Positions 9,778-18,812 are shown, counted from the stretch's first letter. The stretch is DNA of 56,387 bases from Allohoeflea poritis (GCF_027889715.1 NZ_JAPJZH010000024.1:1-56387); one strand, 5' to 3'. Program-made: numbers and translations. Notes: generated from the sequence alone by a model not told the origin.

Positions 9778-10605
9778 CTAATGAGCGAACAGGATGGGGA
9801 CGGCAGATGCAGCCAGGACGTCCTTGGTCACACCGCCAAAAAGCTCTTCTCTAAAGACACTGCGTTGAAAAGCCCCCATGACGAGCAGTCCAGCGCCGCA
9901 TTGACTACAATAGTCGAGAATGGTCTGTGCAATCCCGGCTTCGGAGAGGGGTAATCGCGCCATCTCCGTGTCGATTCCATGTCGTGACAATGCAGTTTCG
10001 ACATCCATTCCTTTTAGAGGGTGACCCAGATTTCCAGTCTCAACCGTTATGATATGGACCCGCTGCTTGGTCTCGAGAATCTGCATTGCATCGTGCAGGG
10101 CCCGCGTCGCAGCTCGTTGACCGTCCCAGGCCAAAACGGCGTCTTTGTGGATTGCTTCCGGGCGAAGGTTGCGTGGAATTGCCAAAACGGGCCGTCCGCT
10201 GGCGACAGCAATCCTGTCAGGATGCAAGCTCAGCCGTTCACGACCCTGAACCACGTCCCGACGGCCGACGACAGTGATGTCGTATAGACGCGCATAATCG
10301 GCAACGGTCGCATCCGCATCACCTTCGATCGTGATCCAGTGCAGCATATCACCGGCGATTTTTCCTTTGGCTTGCTCTTCAAAGCGGGACTGCCACTTCG
10401 TGTGGTTTTGCGTCTCCAGCTCATCAAGTGTCTGGCGCAAACTCTCCGGTATCCACGTTTCCTGGCTCAATCGTGCTTGCGCGCTGCGATGTGCCAACAG
10501 TCCTGTGACATGTGCGCCGTATTTTTCATGCATCATCAAGGCCGCATGCAACGCCGCGTCCGAAGATTCCGAACCGTTGTAGGCAACAAGGATGTTTTTG
10601 ATCAT
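9778..10605 (-). CDS. tandem universal stress protein (UspA family)
   Basis: These 275 residues hold two Usp-like halves. The first starts MIKNILVAYNGSESSDAALHA. The second starts near residue 155 (DAVLAWDGQRAATRALHDAM) and ends LLVMGAFQRSVFREELFGG, a degenerate form of the ATP-binding loop. The gene follows tctA by 13 bp and is probably the last gene of the transporter operon. Usp proteins next to TRAP and TTT transporters are common; a role in modulating uptake is inference. Confidence 0.85.
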   Translation of the reverse strand: MIKNILVAYNGSESSDAALHAALMMHEKYGAHVTGLLAHRSAQARLSQETWIPESLRQTLDELETQNHTKWQSRFEEQAKGKIAGDMLHWITIEGDADATVADYARLYDITVVGRRDVVQGRERLSLHPDRIAVASGRPVLAIPRNLRPEAIHKDAVLAWDGQRAATRALHDAMQILETKQRVHIITVETGNLGHPLKGMDVETALSRHGIDTEMARLPLSEAGIAQTILDYCSQCGAGLLVMGAFQRSVFREELFGGVTKDVLAASAVPILFAH

Positions 10606-10618
10606 GTGGGTCTCCGGC

Positions 10619-12211
10619 TCATCCTGCTAACCTTCGTCGACCGGTAGATGCGAATACCACCACGACGGCCAATATCATGAAGGTTGCTGCTACCGGGCTC
10701 GAAACCAGAAAGAACGGATCCCCGCCCGTTGCGGCAAACGCCTGGCGTGCGCTGTCTTCGATCTTCCCGCCTAGGATAAACGCGATGACAAACGGCAGTG
10801 GAGAGATCGCCAGCACGCGCATTCCATATCCCAGCAACCCGAAGCCCAATGTGAACCACACGGCTGCCATATCGGTTTCCTGGACATAGATTGCCGTCAA
10901 CGTCAGCATCAGAACGATCGGCAGGAGGATCTGTTTTGGGACGCGAGTCATGATGCCCATGGAACGCATAAACAGACCGCCGATTGTCCAATTCATGATG
11001 TTGGCGAGGATCATGGCTGTGAAGAGTCCAAACGCAATCACCAATTCAGGATTGACTCGCTCCGCATCGAACTTGAATACCGATGGCCCGGGATTGAAGC
11101 CGCCAATACTTTCGGCTGCCAGGATCAGAAACACAGCCGCTGTGTTGCCCGGGATCCCGAGCGATAGCACGGGGATCAGGTTAGCACCTGAAACTGAGGA
11201 GTTCGCCGCCTCAGTCGCGGCAACCCCCTGCGGAGCTCCCTCGCCGAAAGCGGGTTCGTCTTCCTTGCGCCTCTTGTCGTACCGTTGTTTGCCCACCGTG
11301 TAGCCAAGGGTTGCGGCCAAGGTGGATCCGATGCCAGGCAACGCACCGATAGCCGTTCCAATAACTGCGGAACGCGCGATGTAGGGCATTAGTCCGCGGA
11401 TGTTCGCCAATGAAAGACTCTGGCTGGCGTCTTCGACAAGCTTTGTCTCCAGACGCTCAGCATCGCGTTCTCGCCAATACTGAGCAAGTTCATGGAAAAC
11501 GGCACCGACAATCAGAACGCCTAAAATTGCGGCGGCTAGAGGGAATCCCTGACCAAATGCCGGCATTCCCATTGTCAGCCTGGGGTAAAAATCCTGACCG
11601 GTCCCGACATATGCAACAAGCAAACCAAGTCCCGCGGAGACCAAACCCTTTGCTGGTGAACCACCGACGGCAGCAGCGATAAAGGAAAGAGACAGGATCA
11701 GAAGAGCGGTTTTTTCCGGAAGATCGAGATAGCTCTCCACCAAAATAGCCAGAAAAGGCGCGCACATGATCAAGACAATATCCGAAAAGGTATCTCCAGA
11801 TACCGAAGAGAAATGTGCAACCCGTAACGCTTTCGTTGCCTGACCCTTTTGGGTCATCGGGTAACCGTCAAGCGTTGTCATATACGCGTCTGGCGTCCCA
11901 GGTGTATTGAAGAGAATTGCGGGAACGGCGCCACCTATGGTGGCTCCTTTCATGATGCCGATCAAAAAACCCATTACCGGCAGAAGTGCGTCCGGTGTGA
12001 AGCCAAACACCGATATCAGGATCGGCAGCGAAATCGCCATAGCGATTGGGCCTGCCAGTCCTGGCGTTGCTCCCACTGCTATTCCCAGGAGGAAGCCGCA
12101 GAATATCATCACCAAAGTAACGGAGATCGAAACGCCAAGAACAGAAAACAGTTCCGGGCCCTGAAACACCGCAAGCACTCCTGACCATACGTATTCGAGC
12201 GGGGTCATCAA
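10619..12211 (-). CDS. tctA: tripartite tricarboxylate transporter large permease TctA
   Basis: This 530-residue inner-membrane permease with about 12 hydrophobic segments has the TctA repeats: GATPGLAGPIAMAISLP near the N-terminus and GALPGIGSTLAATLGYTVGK in the middle, plus GAPQGVAATEAANSSVSGA and SLGIPGNTAAVFLI. It forms the transport pore with TctB. Its start overlaps the tctB stop by 4 bp (ATGA). The substrate cannot be read from sequence; position in the kynurenine/anthranilate cassette suggests an aromatic or short acid. Confidence 0.93.
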   Translation of the reverse strand: MMTPLEYVWSGVLAVFQGPELFSVLGVSISVTLVMIFCGFLLGIAVGATPGLAGPIAMAISLPILISVFGFTPDALLPVMGFLIGIMKGATIGGAVPAILFNTPGTPDAYMTTLDGYPMTQKGQATKALRVAHFSSVSGDTFSDIVLIMCAPFLAILVESYLDLPEKTALLILSLSFIAAAVGGSPAKGLVSAGLGLLVAYVGTGQDFYPRLTMGMPAFGQGFPLAAAILGVLIVGAVFHELAQYWRERDAERLETKLVEDASQSLSLANIRGLMPYIARSAVIGTAIGALPGIGSTLAATLGYTVGKQRYDKRRKEDEPAFGEGAPQGVAATEAANSSVSGANLIPVLSLGIPGNTAAVFLILAAESIGGFNPGPSVFKFDAERVNPELVIAFGLFTAMILANIMNWTIGGLFMRSMGIMTRVPKQILLPIVLMLTLTAIYVQETDMAAVWFTLGFGLLGYGMRVLAISPLPFVIAFILGGKIEDSARQAFAATGGDPFFLVSSPVAATFMILAVVVVFASTGRRRLAG

Positions 12212-12774
12212 AAATCGCCGTTGGGAGGCAGGAGCAAATCATCAAACGGAAAGTCGTAGATGGCAATCATGAATATGACTGCGCAGACGGCAGACAATGC
12301 CGCTCGGATACTGAAGCGCCCCTCCGCCAGCGAAATGACTCCGGTGATCGACAGGACGCCTCCCAAAAAATAACCGATATACTTCCAAGGCGGTGTGTCA
12401 CGGAGCAGCCGGTACTCTAGATCCGAACCGGTTATGAGATTGTTGATTTCAACTGCTGCCGGCCCGGCAAAGCGCATGATCAAGAACCCGGCTGCAATTA
12501 CCGCCGCCATTAACGTGACGATCCCCAGGTTCAGCGGATCGATTTGTGGTTGATCTGACGCCTTGCGCTCAAAAACGAGCAACAGTGCTCCTCCAATCAA
12601 GAGAAAGATCCCTGCGATCATCGGAGCCATTGAATCGCCGATAAGGGTTTGACGGCGAACTCTTTCAATAACTCCGGTGGTCGTATCGAGCGGGATCCAG
12701 ACGAAGACCAGCAACAGCGAAAACACCACAATGGCCCAGCCGAGGATCACGTTAACGCGGCTGGAATTTGGCAC
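12208..12774 (-). CDS. tctB: tripartite tricarboxylate transporter small subunit TctB
   Basis: This 188-residue membrane protein with four predicted helices is the small permease subunit, placed between tctC and tctA as usual. The GTG at 12774 is preferred because GGGAGG sits five bases upstream; the GTG at 12780 would overlap that ribosome binding site. Sequence is poorly conserved in this family, so the call rests on size, topology and gene order. Confidence 0.85.
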   Translation of the reverse strand: MPNSSRVNVILGWAIVVFSLLLVFVWIPLDTTTGVIERVRRQTLIGDSMAPMIAGIFLLIGGALLLVFERKASDQPQIDPLNLGIVTLMAAVIAAGFLIMRFAGPAAVEINNLITGSDLEYRLLRDTPPWKYIGYFLGGVLSITGVISLAEGRFSIRAALSAVCAVIFMIAIYDFPFDDLLLPPNGDF

Positions 12775-12846
12775 AAGCACCTCCCGGCTAGGACGTATCT
12801 GACAGAAGAGATTTTCCGGTTCTGGGCCGGCCTCCTGCCTTCCGGT

Positions 12847-13800
12847 TTACTCGGAGGCAGCGGTGAGCAATTCACCGGCCTTTTCGTATTCAGACTGGAG
12901 CACCGCATCGAGTTCCTGACCGCTAAAGACGGTTGCACCGCCAAATGCTCTTTGGACAAGCCCGCCGGCTTTTGTTTCCGGGTCTGATACAACAGCTGCA
13001 ATCGCACCTGCGATCGCATCGCGCGCCGTTGTGTCGAGGCCGGCAGGTGCCACGAAGACAAACTGTCCATCAGAGTTGAATGGTACGCCCAGGGTCTCCA
13101 TGGTCGGCGCTTCCGGCGTCTGATCCAGGGGCGCGGACAGGGCGGATGCAAGGTTAACGAGTTCTCCGGTCTCGACGCCTTGTGCCTGGATCCCCGCCAT
13201 GAAACCAACATCCAGATCGCCCGCGTTTACACCGTCCATGACCGCACGACCACCCTGTACTTCAACGATGTTGAATGTGACGTTGTTTGCTTTGCCAAGA
13301 AGATAGGCCAGATCGGCAAGACGGGGGCTCATTACGCCAAACCGAACCTGCTCACCGCCTTCGGCGGCAGCGACCATGTCCGCAAAACTGGCCCAACCGC
13401 GATCTGTTTTTGCCACGATTCCCATCTGGAACCCAGCCGTCGTCGTGAGGCCCGCGAAGTCGGCCGGTGTCATACCTGCTCCCGGCGCTGCTGCCATGTT
13501 GTAGCCAAACGTCTCGGTCACCGCGATGCCGATTACGGTTCCGTCAGCAGCAGCGCCCTTAAGCTGATTGGCCATATTGAGACCGCCCTTACCGGTCACA
13601 TTCTCCGGAATGATCTCCCAGCCGTGGCGTTCTTGAAGATCTTCAGCAATCAATCGTGCCTGAGTGTCGGCACCGCCACCTGCCCTGAAGGCAATCATCA
13701 TCTTTATTGGTCCCGGAGGAATCCAGTCCGCTGCGTTAGCGGACACCGTGACCGCAACCGTCAAGACCGTGGCGGCCGCAATTCGCAGAAATTCTCGCAT
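12847..13800 (-). CDS. tctC: tripartite tricarboxylate transporter periplasmic binding protein TctC
   Basis: This 317-residue solute-binding protein starts with a Sec signal peptide (MREFLRIAAATVLTVAVT, cleavage after SANA). The family hallmarks are visible: IPPGPIKMMIAFRAGGGADT, the ENVTGKGGLN segment, and a C-terminal helical tail. It captures the substrate for the TctAB permease. The ATG at 13800 has AAGGAG seven bases upstream, and the preceding in-frame 19 codons do not look coding. It is transcribed divergently from the MarR gene, across a dyad that could control both. Confidence 0.92.
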   Translation of the reverse strand: MREFLRIAAATVLTVAVTVSANAADWIPPGPIKMMIAFRAGGGADTQARLIAEDLQERHGWEIIPENVTGKGGLNMANQLKGAAADGTVIGIAVTETFGYNMAAAPGAGMTPADFAGLTTTAGFQMGIVAKTDRGWASFADMVAAAEGGEQVRFGVMSPRLADLAYLLGKANNVTFNIVEVQGGRAVMDGVNAGDLDVGFMAGIQAQGVETGELVNLASALSAPLDQTPEAPTMETLGVPFNSDGQFVFVAPAGLDTTARDAIAGAIAAVVSDPETKAGGLVQRAFGGATVFSGQELDAVLQSEYEKAGELLTAASE

Positions 13801-13852
13801 GCTGTTTCTCCTTGCCAACCAAAGGTATATTAAGGCAATAGAAAGTGGATAT

Positions 13853-13871
13853 GTCAACGTTTTAAGTTGAC
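13853..13871. promoter_or_regulatory. inverted-repeat operator between tctC and marR
   Basis: GTCAACGTTTTAAGTTGAC has perfect 6-bp arms (GTCAAC/GTTGAC) around a 7-bp AT-rich centre. It lies between the divergent tctCBA and MarR genes, 52 bp before tctC and 51 bp before marR. This is the classic position for MarR autoregulation plus control of the divergent transporter. The binding itself is inferred. Confidence 0.6.
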
Positions 13872-13921
13872 CTATCTACGAGTTTTTGTCTATTTCAACG
13901 TAAGCGCCAAGGGGGTTCAAT

Positions 13922-14392
13922 GTGGCCGAAGCGGTCCGAGAAATGAGCGAAATTCCGGCCGAGCAGCATCTCTCCTTCCCACTGGCGAGGCTGAATGCAA
14001 AGCTCACGGCTCAAGCCAACCGGCTTCTGCGCAAGCACTCGGACTTGTCGCTAAGTGAATGGCGTGTGGTTGTTTTTTTAAGTTCCCGTGGAGAAGGCAG
14101 TCTGGCGGACTTCATTCGGTTCTCGGGACTGGATAAGTCACAAATGAGCAAGATCACGCAGGATCTGATTCGGCGCGGTCTCGTGCATACACGCCAGTCT
14201 GAGGTCGACCTCAGGGTACAGATTCTCTCTATCACGCCAAAGGGGGAGTTGGCCTATCAGCAGGCATTGCCGCATATGCGTAGCAGGCGCGAGCATCTGA
14301 TCGCGGCCCTTAGCCTTGAAGAACAGGCGCAATACTTCTCAATTCTGAGCAAGATCGAAGCGGCATCTGAAGCCTATGAGGCTGAACTGTGA
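13922..14392 (+). CDS. MarR-family transcriptional regulator
   Basis: This 156-residue winged-helix protein has a helix-turn-helix and wing in LADFIRFSGLDKSQMSKITQ, followed by LIRRGLVHTRQSEVDLRVQ, typical of MarR. It probably represses the divergent tctCBA-usp operon and perhaps the anthraniloyl-CoA operons, relieved by an aromatic ligand or CoA ester. The GTG at 13922 follows GGGGG by a few bases; an ATG at 13943 (MSEIPAE) is a possible alternative. Confidence 0.87.
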   Translation: MAEAVREMSEIPAEQHLSFPLARLNAKLTAQANRLLRKHSDLSLSEWRVVVFLSSRGEGSLADFIRFSGLDKSQMSKITQDLIRRGLVHTRQSEVDLRVQILSITPKGELAYQQALPHMRSRREHLIAALSLEEQAQYFSILSKIEAASEAYEAEL

Positions 14393-14702
14393 GCCCAACG
14401 CGTCTTACAGCCATTTTGTCGACCGGGCATCAGATGCGCGTGCCTCGCTGTGGCGATCAGCAATCAATGAGAATCACGCTATCCAGATCACCTTGTCAGC
14501 TTCGGAAAGATGATTGCCCAGAATCCATCTCCGGTCTGCAGTCCATCATCAGAAACCCTGGCGACCAGAGGCGTCGTCTGACTTCGTCTTCGATGCGACA
14601 ACGCCATGCCGAGTTCTCTTCAGATCGATTGATAAGCCTTGGATCGGCATTCAATTCAGGCGTACCTATTATCGCGCGAGCTTCGTCATGAAAGGAAAAG
14701 GT
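14393..14702. other. gap without recognisable gene
   Basis: No convincing gene is visible here. One open frame overlaps the marR stop as GTGA, but its translation is Arg/Ser-rich and unlike any domain. No hairpin or repeat stands out. Confidence 0.5.
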
Positions 14703-15551
14703 ATGAAACTGACAGTTCTTGGATCGGGCTCCCCGGAAGCCTACATCCGTCGTGCATCGTCCGGATATTTGCTGGAGGTAGGCGAAGACAAGATTCTTTT
14801 TGATTGCGGCGGAGGTGTGTTTGACAACTTGGTCCGGTCCGGTCGCCTTCCCTCCGATATCACGCACCTGTTCTTCTCGCACCTCCATACTGACCACATG
14901 ATGGACTATGCCCGCCTTGTCCACGCGGCGTGGGACGAGGGCGCAAAACCGCTTTTGGTTTGGGGTCCCAAACCGATTGCGCGGCAATCCGAACTTCTCT
15001 TTGGGCGGGAAGGTGTTCTGTCACCAGATTTGATTGCACGTACAGAACTCGCGCCAAGCCAACAGGTGTGGGTTGCGCGCGGCGGAACACTCCCGCGTGC
15101 TTGGCCTTCTCCCCAGGTTACCGAGATATCTCCCGGTTTTGCTTTTGAGGGCAATGGCTGGATGCTCAAGAGCTGCGAAGTCCCGCATGCGCAACCGGCC
15201 TTTGACTGTATGGCGTTCTCGGTCGAGAGCGGCGATAAGAAGTTTGTCTATTCCGGCGATGCTGGCATCTGTGATCCACTCAGGAAGCTGGCACGTGATG
15301 CGGATTTCCTGTTGCACTGGTGCTACTGTCTGACCGGCGAAGAGGTGCATCCGGCGATCAAACAGAACTCGCCCAATCCGGCTGAAATAGCGCAGATGGC
15401 AGAGTCGTCAGGAGTCAAAAGACTTTTGATCTCGCATTTCCGAATCCACATGGATACGGAAGAGGGTCACGAGAGAACCCGAAACGACCTTGAGGCGAAT
15501 TTCAACGGACCGGCCAGCGTGGCTGAAGATCTGGAGGTTTACGAGATTTAG
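14703..15551 (+). CDS. MBL-fold metal-dependent hydrolase (RNase Z-like)
   Basis: This 282-residue metallo-beta-lactamase-fold protein begins MKLTVLGSGSPEAYIRRASS and has the metal-binding HxHxDH motif in SHLHTDHMMDY. A later Asp (YSGDAGICDPL) and His (LISHFRIH) complete a two-metal site, in the arrangement of the RNase Z/arylsulfatase subgroup. The ATG at 14703 follows AAAGGA by six bases. The substrate is unknown; such hydrolases often accompany catabolic operons, and a thioester or lactone is possible but not shown. Confidence 0.8.
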   Translation: MKLTVLGSGSPEAYIRRASSGYLLEVGEDKILFDCGGGVFDNLVRSGRLPSDITHLFFSHLHTDHMMDYARLVHAAWDEGAKPLLVWGPKPIARQSELLFGREGVLSPDLIARTELAPSQQVWVARGGTLPRAWPSPQVTEISPGFAFEGNGWMLKSCEVPHAQPAFDCMAFSVESGDKKFVYSGDAGICDPLRKLARDADFLLHWCYCLTGEEVHPAIKQNSPNPAEIAQMAESSGVKRLLISHFRIHMDTEEGHERTRNDLEANFNGPASVAEDLEVYEI

Positions 15552-15710
15552 TGACCGGCTAACAAGAGGGTCGGCCAAGTCTACTACGCGCTGTTTGTGC
15601 ATTTTTTTCAACAGATCTCTTCAAGGTCTGGGGACTGTTCAGGCCGACTTTGGTGGCGCAAGGAGTTAACCAAGACGGAACCGGGCGTGCACTCGATCAG
15701 GAAAACGCAA

Positions 15711-15757
15711 GGCATATAACCTGAAGGTCGCAGGTTCAAATTCTGCCCCCAAAACCA
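15711..15757 (+). pseudogene. tRNA-fMet 3' half, relic at the cassette end
   Basis: From ATAACCTGAAGG onward it matches the fMet gene base for base through the T arm (AAGGTCGCAGGTTCAAAT), with one C-to-T change, then CTGCCCCCAAAACCA in place of CTGCCCCCGCAACCA. The 5' half is missing or unrecognisably decayed. It is the distal half of the direct repeat that encloses the 15.5-kb cassette. Confidence 0.85.
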
Positions 15758-15763
15758 GATTTG

Positions 15764-15793
15764 GCCCGCTATTCCAACAGGATAGCGGATTTT
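15764..15793 (+). terminator. terminator hairpin after the tRNA relic
   Basis: CCGCTATTCC (15766-15775) pairs with GGATAGCGG (15780-15788) around AACA, followed by ATTTT. Compared with 258-288, two wobble pairs have become Watson-Crick pairs, so the hairpin seems to have been maintained. Confidence 0.65.
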
Positions 15794-15898
15794 CTGATTC
15801 TTGAGCATGCTTCTTTGTTTGGTGTGGGTACCAAAAGTGTCCCGGAAATCCCCTGAAACGCAGGTTCTGCGGGCGGTTCGAAGCGGGCAGATCCCAGG

Positions 15899-17248
15899 TC
15901 ATCCTCCCAGCATGGCTTGCGGTAGCCAAAGGCTGATTTGCGGGTACATGATCAAGATAACCAAAGTCAGAACATCCATCAGTAGGAACCATAGGATACC
16001 CGCGAAAATCTTCTCCAGCGGGACCTTGTCACCAACAACACCTTTCAAAACATAGACATTCAGACCGACAGGCGGAGTGATTAGGCCGATTTCCAGAAGT
16101 TTGATCATAATGACGCCAAACCAAATGAGATCATATCCCAGGTTTTCGACAACCGGCACCACCACCGGTAGCGTTAGCAACATCAGGCCGAGCGGATCAA
16201 TGAAAGTCCCAAGGACAATGTAGACGACGGAAAGACTGAGAATAATCCAGAAGGGATGCACATCGCCGAGCGCCGCAGCCAATTCCGTCAATGCGCCGGC
16301 GACGCCGGTGAGCGCGATGAAGCCAACAAATATTTTCGCGCCGATGACCAACGCGAATACACTTGCCACTTGCTTAGCTGTTTCGATCGATGCGAGCTTG
16401 GCTTTGCGTCGATCCAGCCGGCGGGCCAGAAAACCCAACCCCCAAGCGCCAGCGCAACCAACGGCCGCTGCTTCGGTTGGTGTCACAATACCGGCATAAA
16501 TACCGCCCATTACCAGGATGAACAAAACGATGATCGACCACGTGCCTTTAAGTGCACGGAAACGCTCACCCCAGCTTACCGCTTCAACCCTCGGCGCCAG
16601 CTCAGGATTAATTGCCGCGCGAACCCAAATCATCGCGGCGTAAACAAGGGCCGAAAGAAATCCGGGGATCAGGCCGGCAAGGAGCAACTGCCCAATGGAT
16701 TCCTCGGTAAAGATTCCGTAGAGAACCATGAGAATCGAGGGCGGGATCAACGAGCCGAGCGTACCAGATGCTGCCACCACGCCGGTCGCCAAACCCTTGT
16801 CGTACTTGTACCTGAGCATTTCTGGAACGGCCAGTTTACCCATCGCCGCGGCAGTGGCGAGCGACGATCCAGACACCGCTGCAAACATGGCACATCCCGC
16901 AACAGATGCGATCGCCAGACCACCGTTAAGCCGGCTCAACCAAACCCGCGCTGTATAATAAATGTCCTTTGTAAAACCGGCATGGAAGGCCACGTAACCC
17001 ATCATCAGAAACAGCGGCACCGCAATAATTGGAAAGCTTGCAACAAAGGAGTAGGGTTCGAATTGCATAAATGAGAACGCCGCTTTGAAGCCGCGCTCGA
17101 AATCAAATTCTCGACCCGGCCGCCAGCCGATTGCAACGATCGTTCCGAGGAACCCGACGAGCCCCATCCCAAAAGCGATTGGGACGCGCAGAGCGACCAG
17201 CGCGAGCATCGAAGCCAATCCGATAATTCCAAGCGTAAGTGGATCCAT
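15899..17248 (-). CDS. dctM: TRAP transporter large permease DctM
   Basis: This 449-residue polytopic membrane protein of the DctM/ion-transporter superfamily has the segments AMGKLAVPEMLRYKYDKGLA and SGTLGSLIPPSILMVLYG (first half), and LGTFIDPLGLMLLTLPVVVP (second half), ending in ISLWLPQ. It drives sodium-coupled uptake of a carboxylate delivered by a DctP. DctQ is encoded 14 bp upstream, but no binding-protein gene is adjacent. The only lone DctP is at 37938. Its position right after the tRNA relic mirrors the dctM stump at 742-900. Confidence 0.93.
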   Translation of the reverse strand: MDPLTLGIIGLASMLALVALRVPIAFGMGLVGFLGTIVAIGWRPGREFDFERGFKAAFSFMQFEPYSFVASFPIIAVPLFLMMGYVAFHAGFTKDIYYTARVWLSRLNGGLAIASVAGCAMFAAVSGSSLATAAAMGKLAVPEMLRYKYDKGLATGVVAASGTLGSLIPPSILMVLYGIFTEESIGQLLLAGLIPGFLSALVYAAMIWVRAAINPELAPRVEAVSWGERFRALKGTWSIIVLFILVMGGIYAGIVTPTEAAAVGCAGAWGLGFLARRLDRRKAKLASIETAKQVASVFALVIGAKIFVGFIALTGVAGALTELAAALGDVHPFWIILSLSVVYIVLGTFIDPLGLMLLTLPVVVPVVENLGYDLIWFGVIMIKLLEIGLITPPVGLNVYVLKGVVGDKVPLEKIFAGILWFLLMDVLTLVILIMYPQISLWLPQAMLGG

Positions 17249-17262
17249 GAGCGTGGCTCTCC

Positions 17263-17799
17263 CTAGTCTAGTTCAATATCCAGGACGCGATCCTCTTCGG
17301 ACTTGCTTGCCTGGGACCGGCCGGAAATGAGGGCGGTGATATCTGAGAAAAAATCGACTACGAGGCGGACGACGAAGAGCACGACGCCAACAAATAGGAC
17401 GAATTTAAATGGTGCATGCGGAACATTAAGGGGGCCCTGGGTGTAGGAGCCGACCGCATAAGCCTCAATGAAAGCAATCCAGCTTGCCCAGGCGAGCAGA
17501 CCAAAAAAAGCAATCCCGACCGCAATGCCAAATATCTCCAAGACCACTTTCGCCCGGTTGGGTAGCCAGTCGGAAAATATCGTCACGAAGACGTGCTCTC
17601 TGGAAGCTTGAACCGCGGCCAGGGGCAAGAAAGCCAGAAAGACCATCAGCTTTTCACTTATTGAAAGATCGTCCGGAATTGGCGTGTTGAAAAAGTATCT
17701 GCCCGTGACCGACACACATGTCAGCAACATGATCGATATGAGTGCTGCCACGGCCAACCAAATTGCGAACTTATCAATTCTCCGAAGCGTCCGATCCAT
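17263..17799 (-). CDS. dctQ: TRAP transporter small permease DctQ
   Basis: This 178-residue protein with four hydrophobic helices fits the DctQ pattern: an opening helix (LAVAALISIMLLTCVSVTGRYFF, cut here for length: LAVAALISIMLL then TGRYFFNTPIP), then SISEKLMVFLAFLPLAA and a positively charged REHVFVTIF loop. It bridges the binding protein and DctM. It lies 32 bp downstream of the enoyl-CoA hydratase gene and 14 bp before dctM, so the three are likely cotranscribed. Confidence 0.88.
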   Translation of the reverse strand: MDRTLRRIDKFAIWLAVAALISIMLLTCVSVTGRYFFNTPIPDDLSISEKLMVFLAFLPLAAVQASREHVFVTIFSDWLPNRAKVVLEIFGIAVGIAFFGLLAWASWIAFIEAYAVGSYTQGPLNVPHAPFKFVLFVGVVLFVVRLVVDFFSDITALISGRSQASKSEEDRVLDIELD

Positions 17800-17831
17800 C
17801 TATCTCCTCCCGGTTTTCCCTCCCACCTGCA

Positions 17832-18695
17832 TTATTTTCCTTTAAAGACAGGCTCCCGCTTTGCGGCAAAGGCACGTTTGGCTTCCTTTGAGTCCTCCGA
17901 GGATTGCAGGATCCCAGCTGCATTAGATGTCATGACCATCGTCGTTTCGAGCGAGCTATCGAGAGCCGCACGCATGATGCGTTTCGAGATCCACTGAACC
18001 AGTGGCGGCTGTTTAGCGATCCGTTGGCAGAGATTGCGTGTGAAACTCCTCATCTCCGAGGATTTGACAAGGTGGTTGAGCAGCCCCCATTGATAGGCAG
18101 TGTCTGCTGTGAGTTCGTTCGTGTAGGCAAATTCAAGCGCTCGCCCGAGGCCGACCATCTTGGGCAAATAGTAACTTCCGCCATTTTCGATTATCTGTGC
18201 AACACCATGATAGGCCATGAAATGCGAATTCTCACATCCGATGCGGATGTCGCAATGCAGCGCCAAATCCATTCCCACACCTGCGGCGGTCCCGTTGACC
18301 ATCGCGATGGTTGGCTTGCGAACATTGGAAATTTCGCAGATCTTTCGGGTGAACCCGTGGTAAAAAAATTGCCGGGTGTCATCGACGTTTTCGGGATTTG
18401 CGTAGTCTATGCCACGCGTTCCGATGGGATGCTGACCCACCTCTTCGCCGCTTTTGGGACCCTTGAAATCGGCACCTGCACAAAATGACTTTCCCGCACC
18501 GGTCAGGACCGTTACGCGAACATCCTTGTCATCGTCTGAGGCGTGCAAATAATCGACTACTTTGGATACTGTCGCGAACTCTTGATGGTTACCCAAAATG
18601 GCGTTTCTGCGATCAGGCCGGTTCAGCGTTATCCAGGCCAGACCGCCTTTTTCTTTCGAATATTTTACATGCTCAACTTTGTCGGCTTCACTCAT
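17832..18695 (-). CDS. enoyl-CoA hydratase/isomerase family protein
   Basis: This 287-residue crotonase-fold enzyme has oxyanion-hole segments SFCAGADFKGP and NGTAAGVGMDLALHCD. A Glu in AQIIENGGSYYLP stands where crotonases keep a catalytic Glu; the second catalytic Glu is not obvious. It probably hydrates or isomerises an unsaturated acyl-CoA. AAGGAG lies eight bases before the ATG at 18695. It is downstream of a short acyl-CoA dehydrogenase and upstream of dctQM, in line with uptake and beta-oxidation of the same acid. Its exact reaction is unknown. Confidence 0.85.
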   Translation of the reverse strand: MSEADKVEHVKYSKEKGGLAWITLNRPDRRNAILGNHQEFATVSKVVDYLHASDDDKDVRVTVLTGAGKSFCAGADFKGPKSGEEVGQHPIGTRGIDYANPENVDDTRQFFYHGFTRKICEISNVRKPTIAMVNGTAAGVGMDLALHCDIRIGCENSHFMAYHGVAQIIENGGSYYLPKMVGLGRALEFAYTNELTADTAYQWGLLNHLVKSSEMRSFTRNLCQRIAKQPPLVQWISKRIMRAALDSSLETTMVMTSNAAGILQSSEDSKEAKRAFAAKREPVFKGK

Positions 18696-18812
18696 CCCGG
18701 TTACTCCTTGAATGCAGAACGGTCACGGAAGGATTGTTAGGCAAGTCGGCCACTGGTAGGTGCCGCCCAGATCAATTGTTTTTAAGCTTTCAATAACAAT
18801 GATCACCGGATT

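Larger units (their letters stand above)
15711..15841 (+). repeat. direct repeat, right copy
   Basis: It repeats 206-335: tRNA 3' half, terminator, a shared TTTTCTGATTCTTG stretch, and the inverted repeat TTTGGTG-TGGG-TACCAAA. Elements and spacing are conserved while the sequence has drifted, so the duplication is old. It may be a right attachment site. Confidence 0.75.
15552..15898. other. gap holding the right-hand tRNA relic
   Basis: No protein gene is visible. It contains the tRNA-fMet relic, its terminator hairpin and the TACCAAA inverted repeat (15818-15835), described separately. It forms the boundary between the kynurenine/TTT cassette and the TRAP/beta-oxidation region. Confidence 0.7.

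Noticed and set aside
13180-13833. 217-codon open frame antisense to tctC
   Set aside because: It lies wholly opposite a well-supported tctC gene and its translation is Cys/His/Arg-rich as expected for an antisense shadow.
14389-14691. Possible 100-codon gene overlapping the marR stop as GTGA
   Set aside because: The translation is Arg/Ser-rich, has no domain or hydrophobic pattern, and is typical of a chance frame.
16256-17074. 272-codon open frame antisense to dctM
   Set aside because: It is the reverse-strand shadow of a membrane-protein gene; the product is highly polar and lacks any domain.
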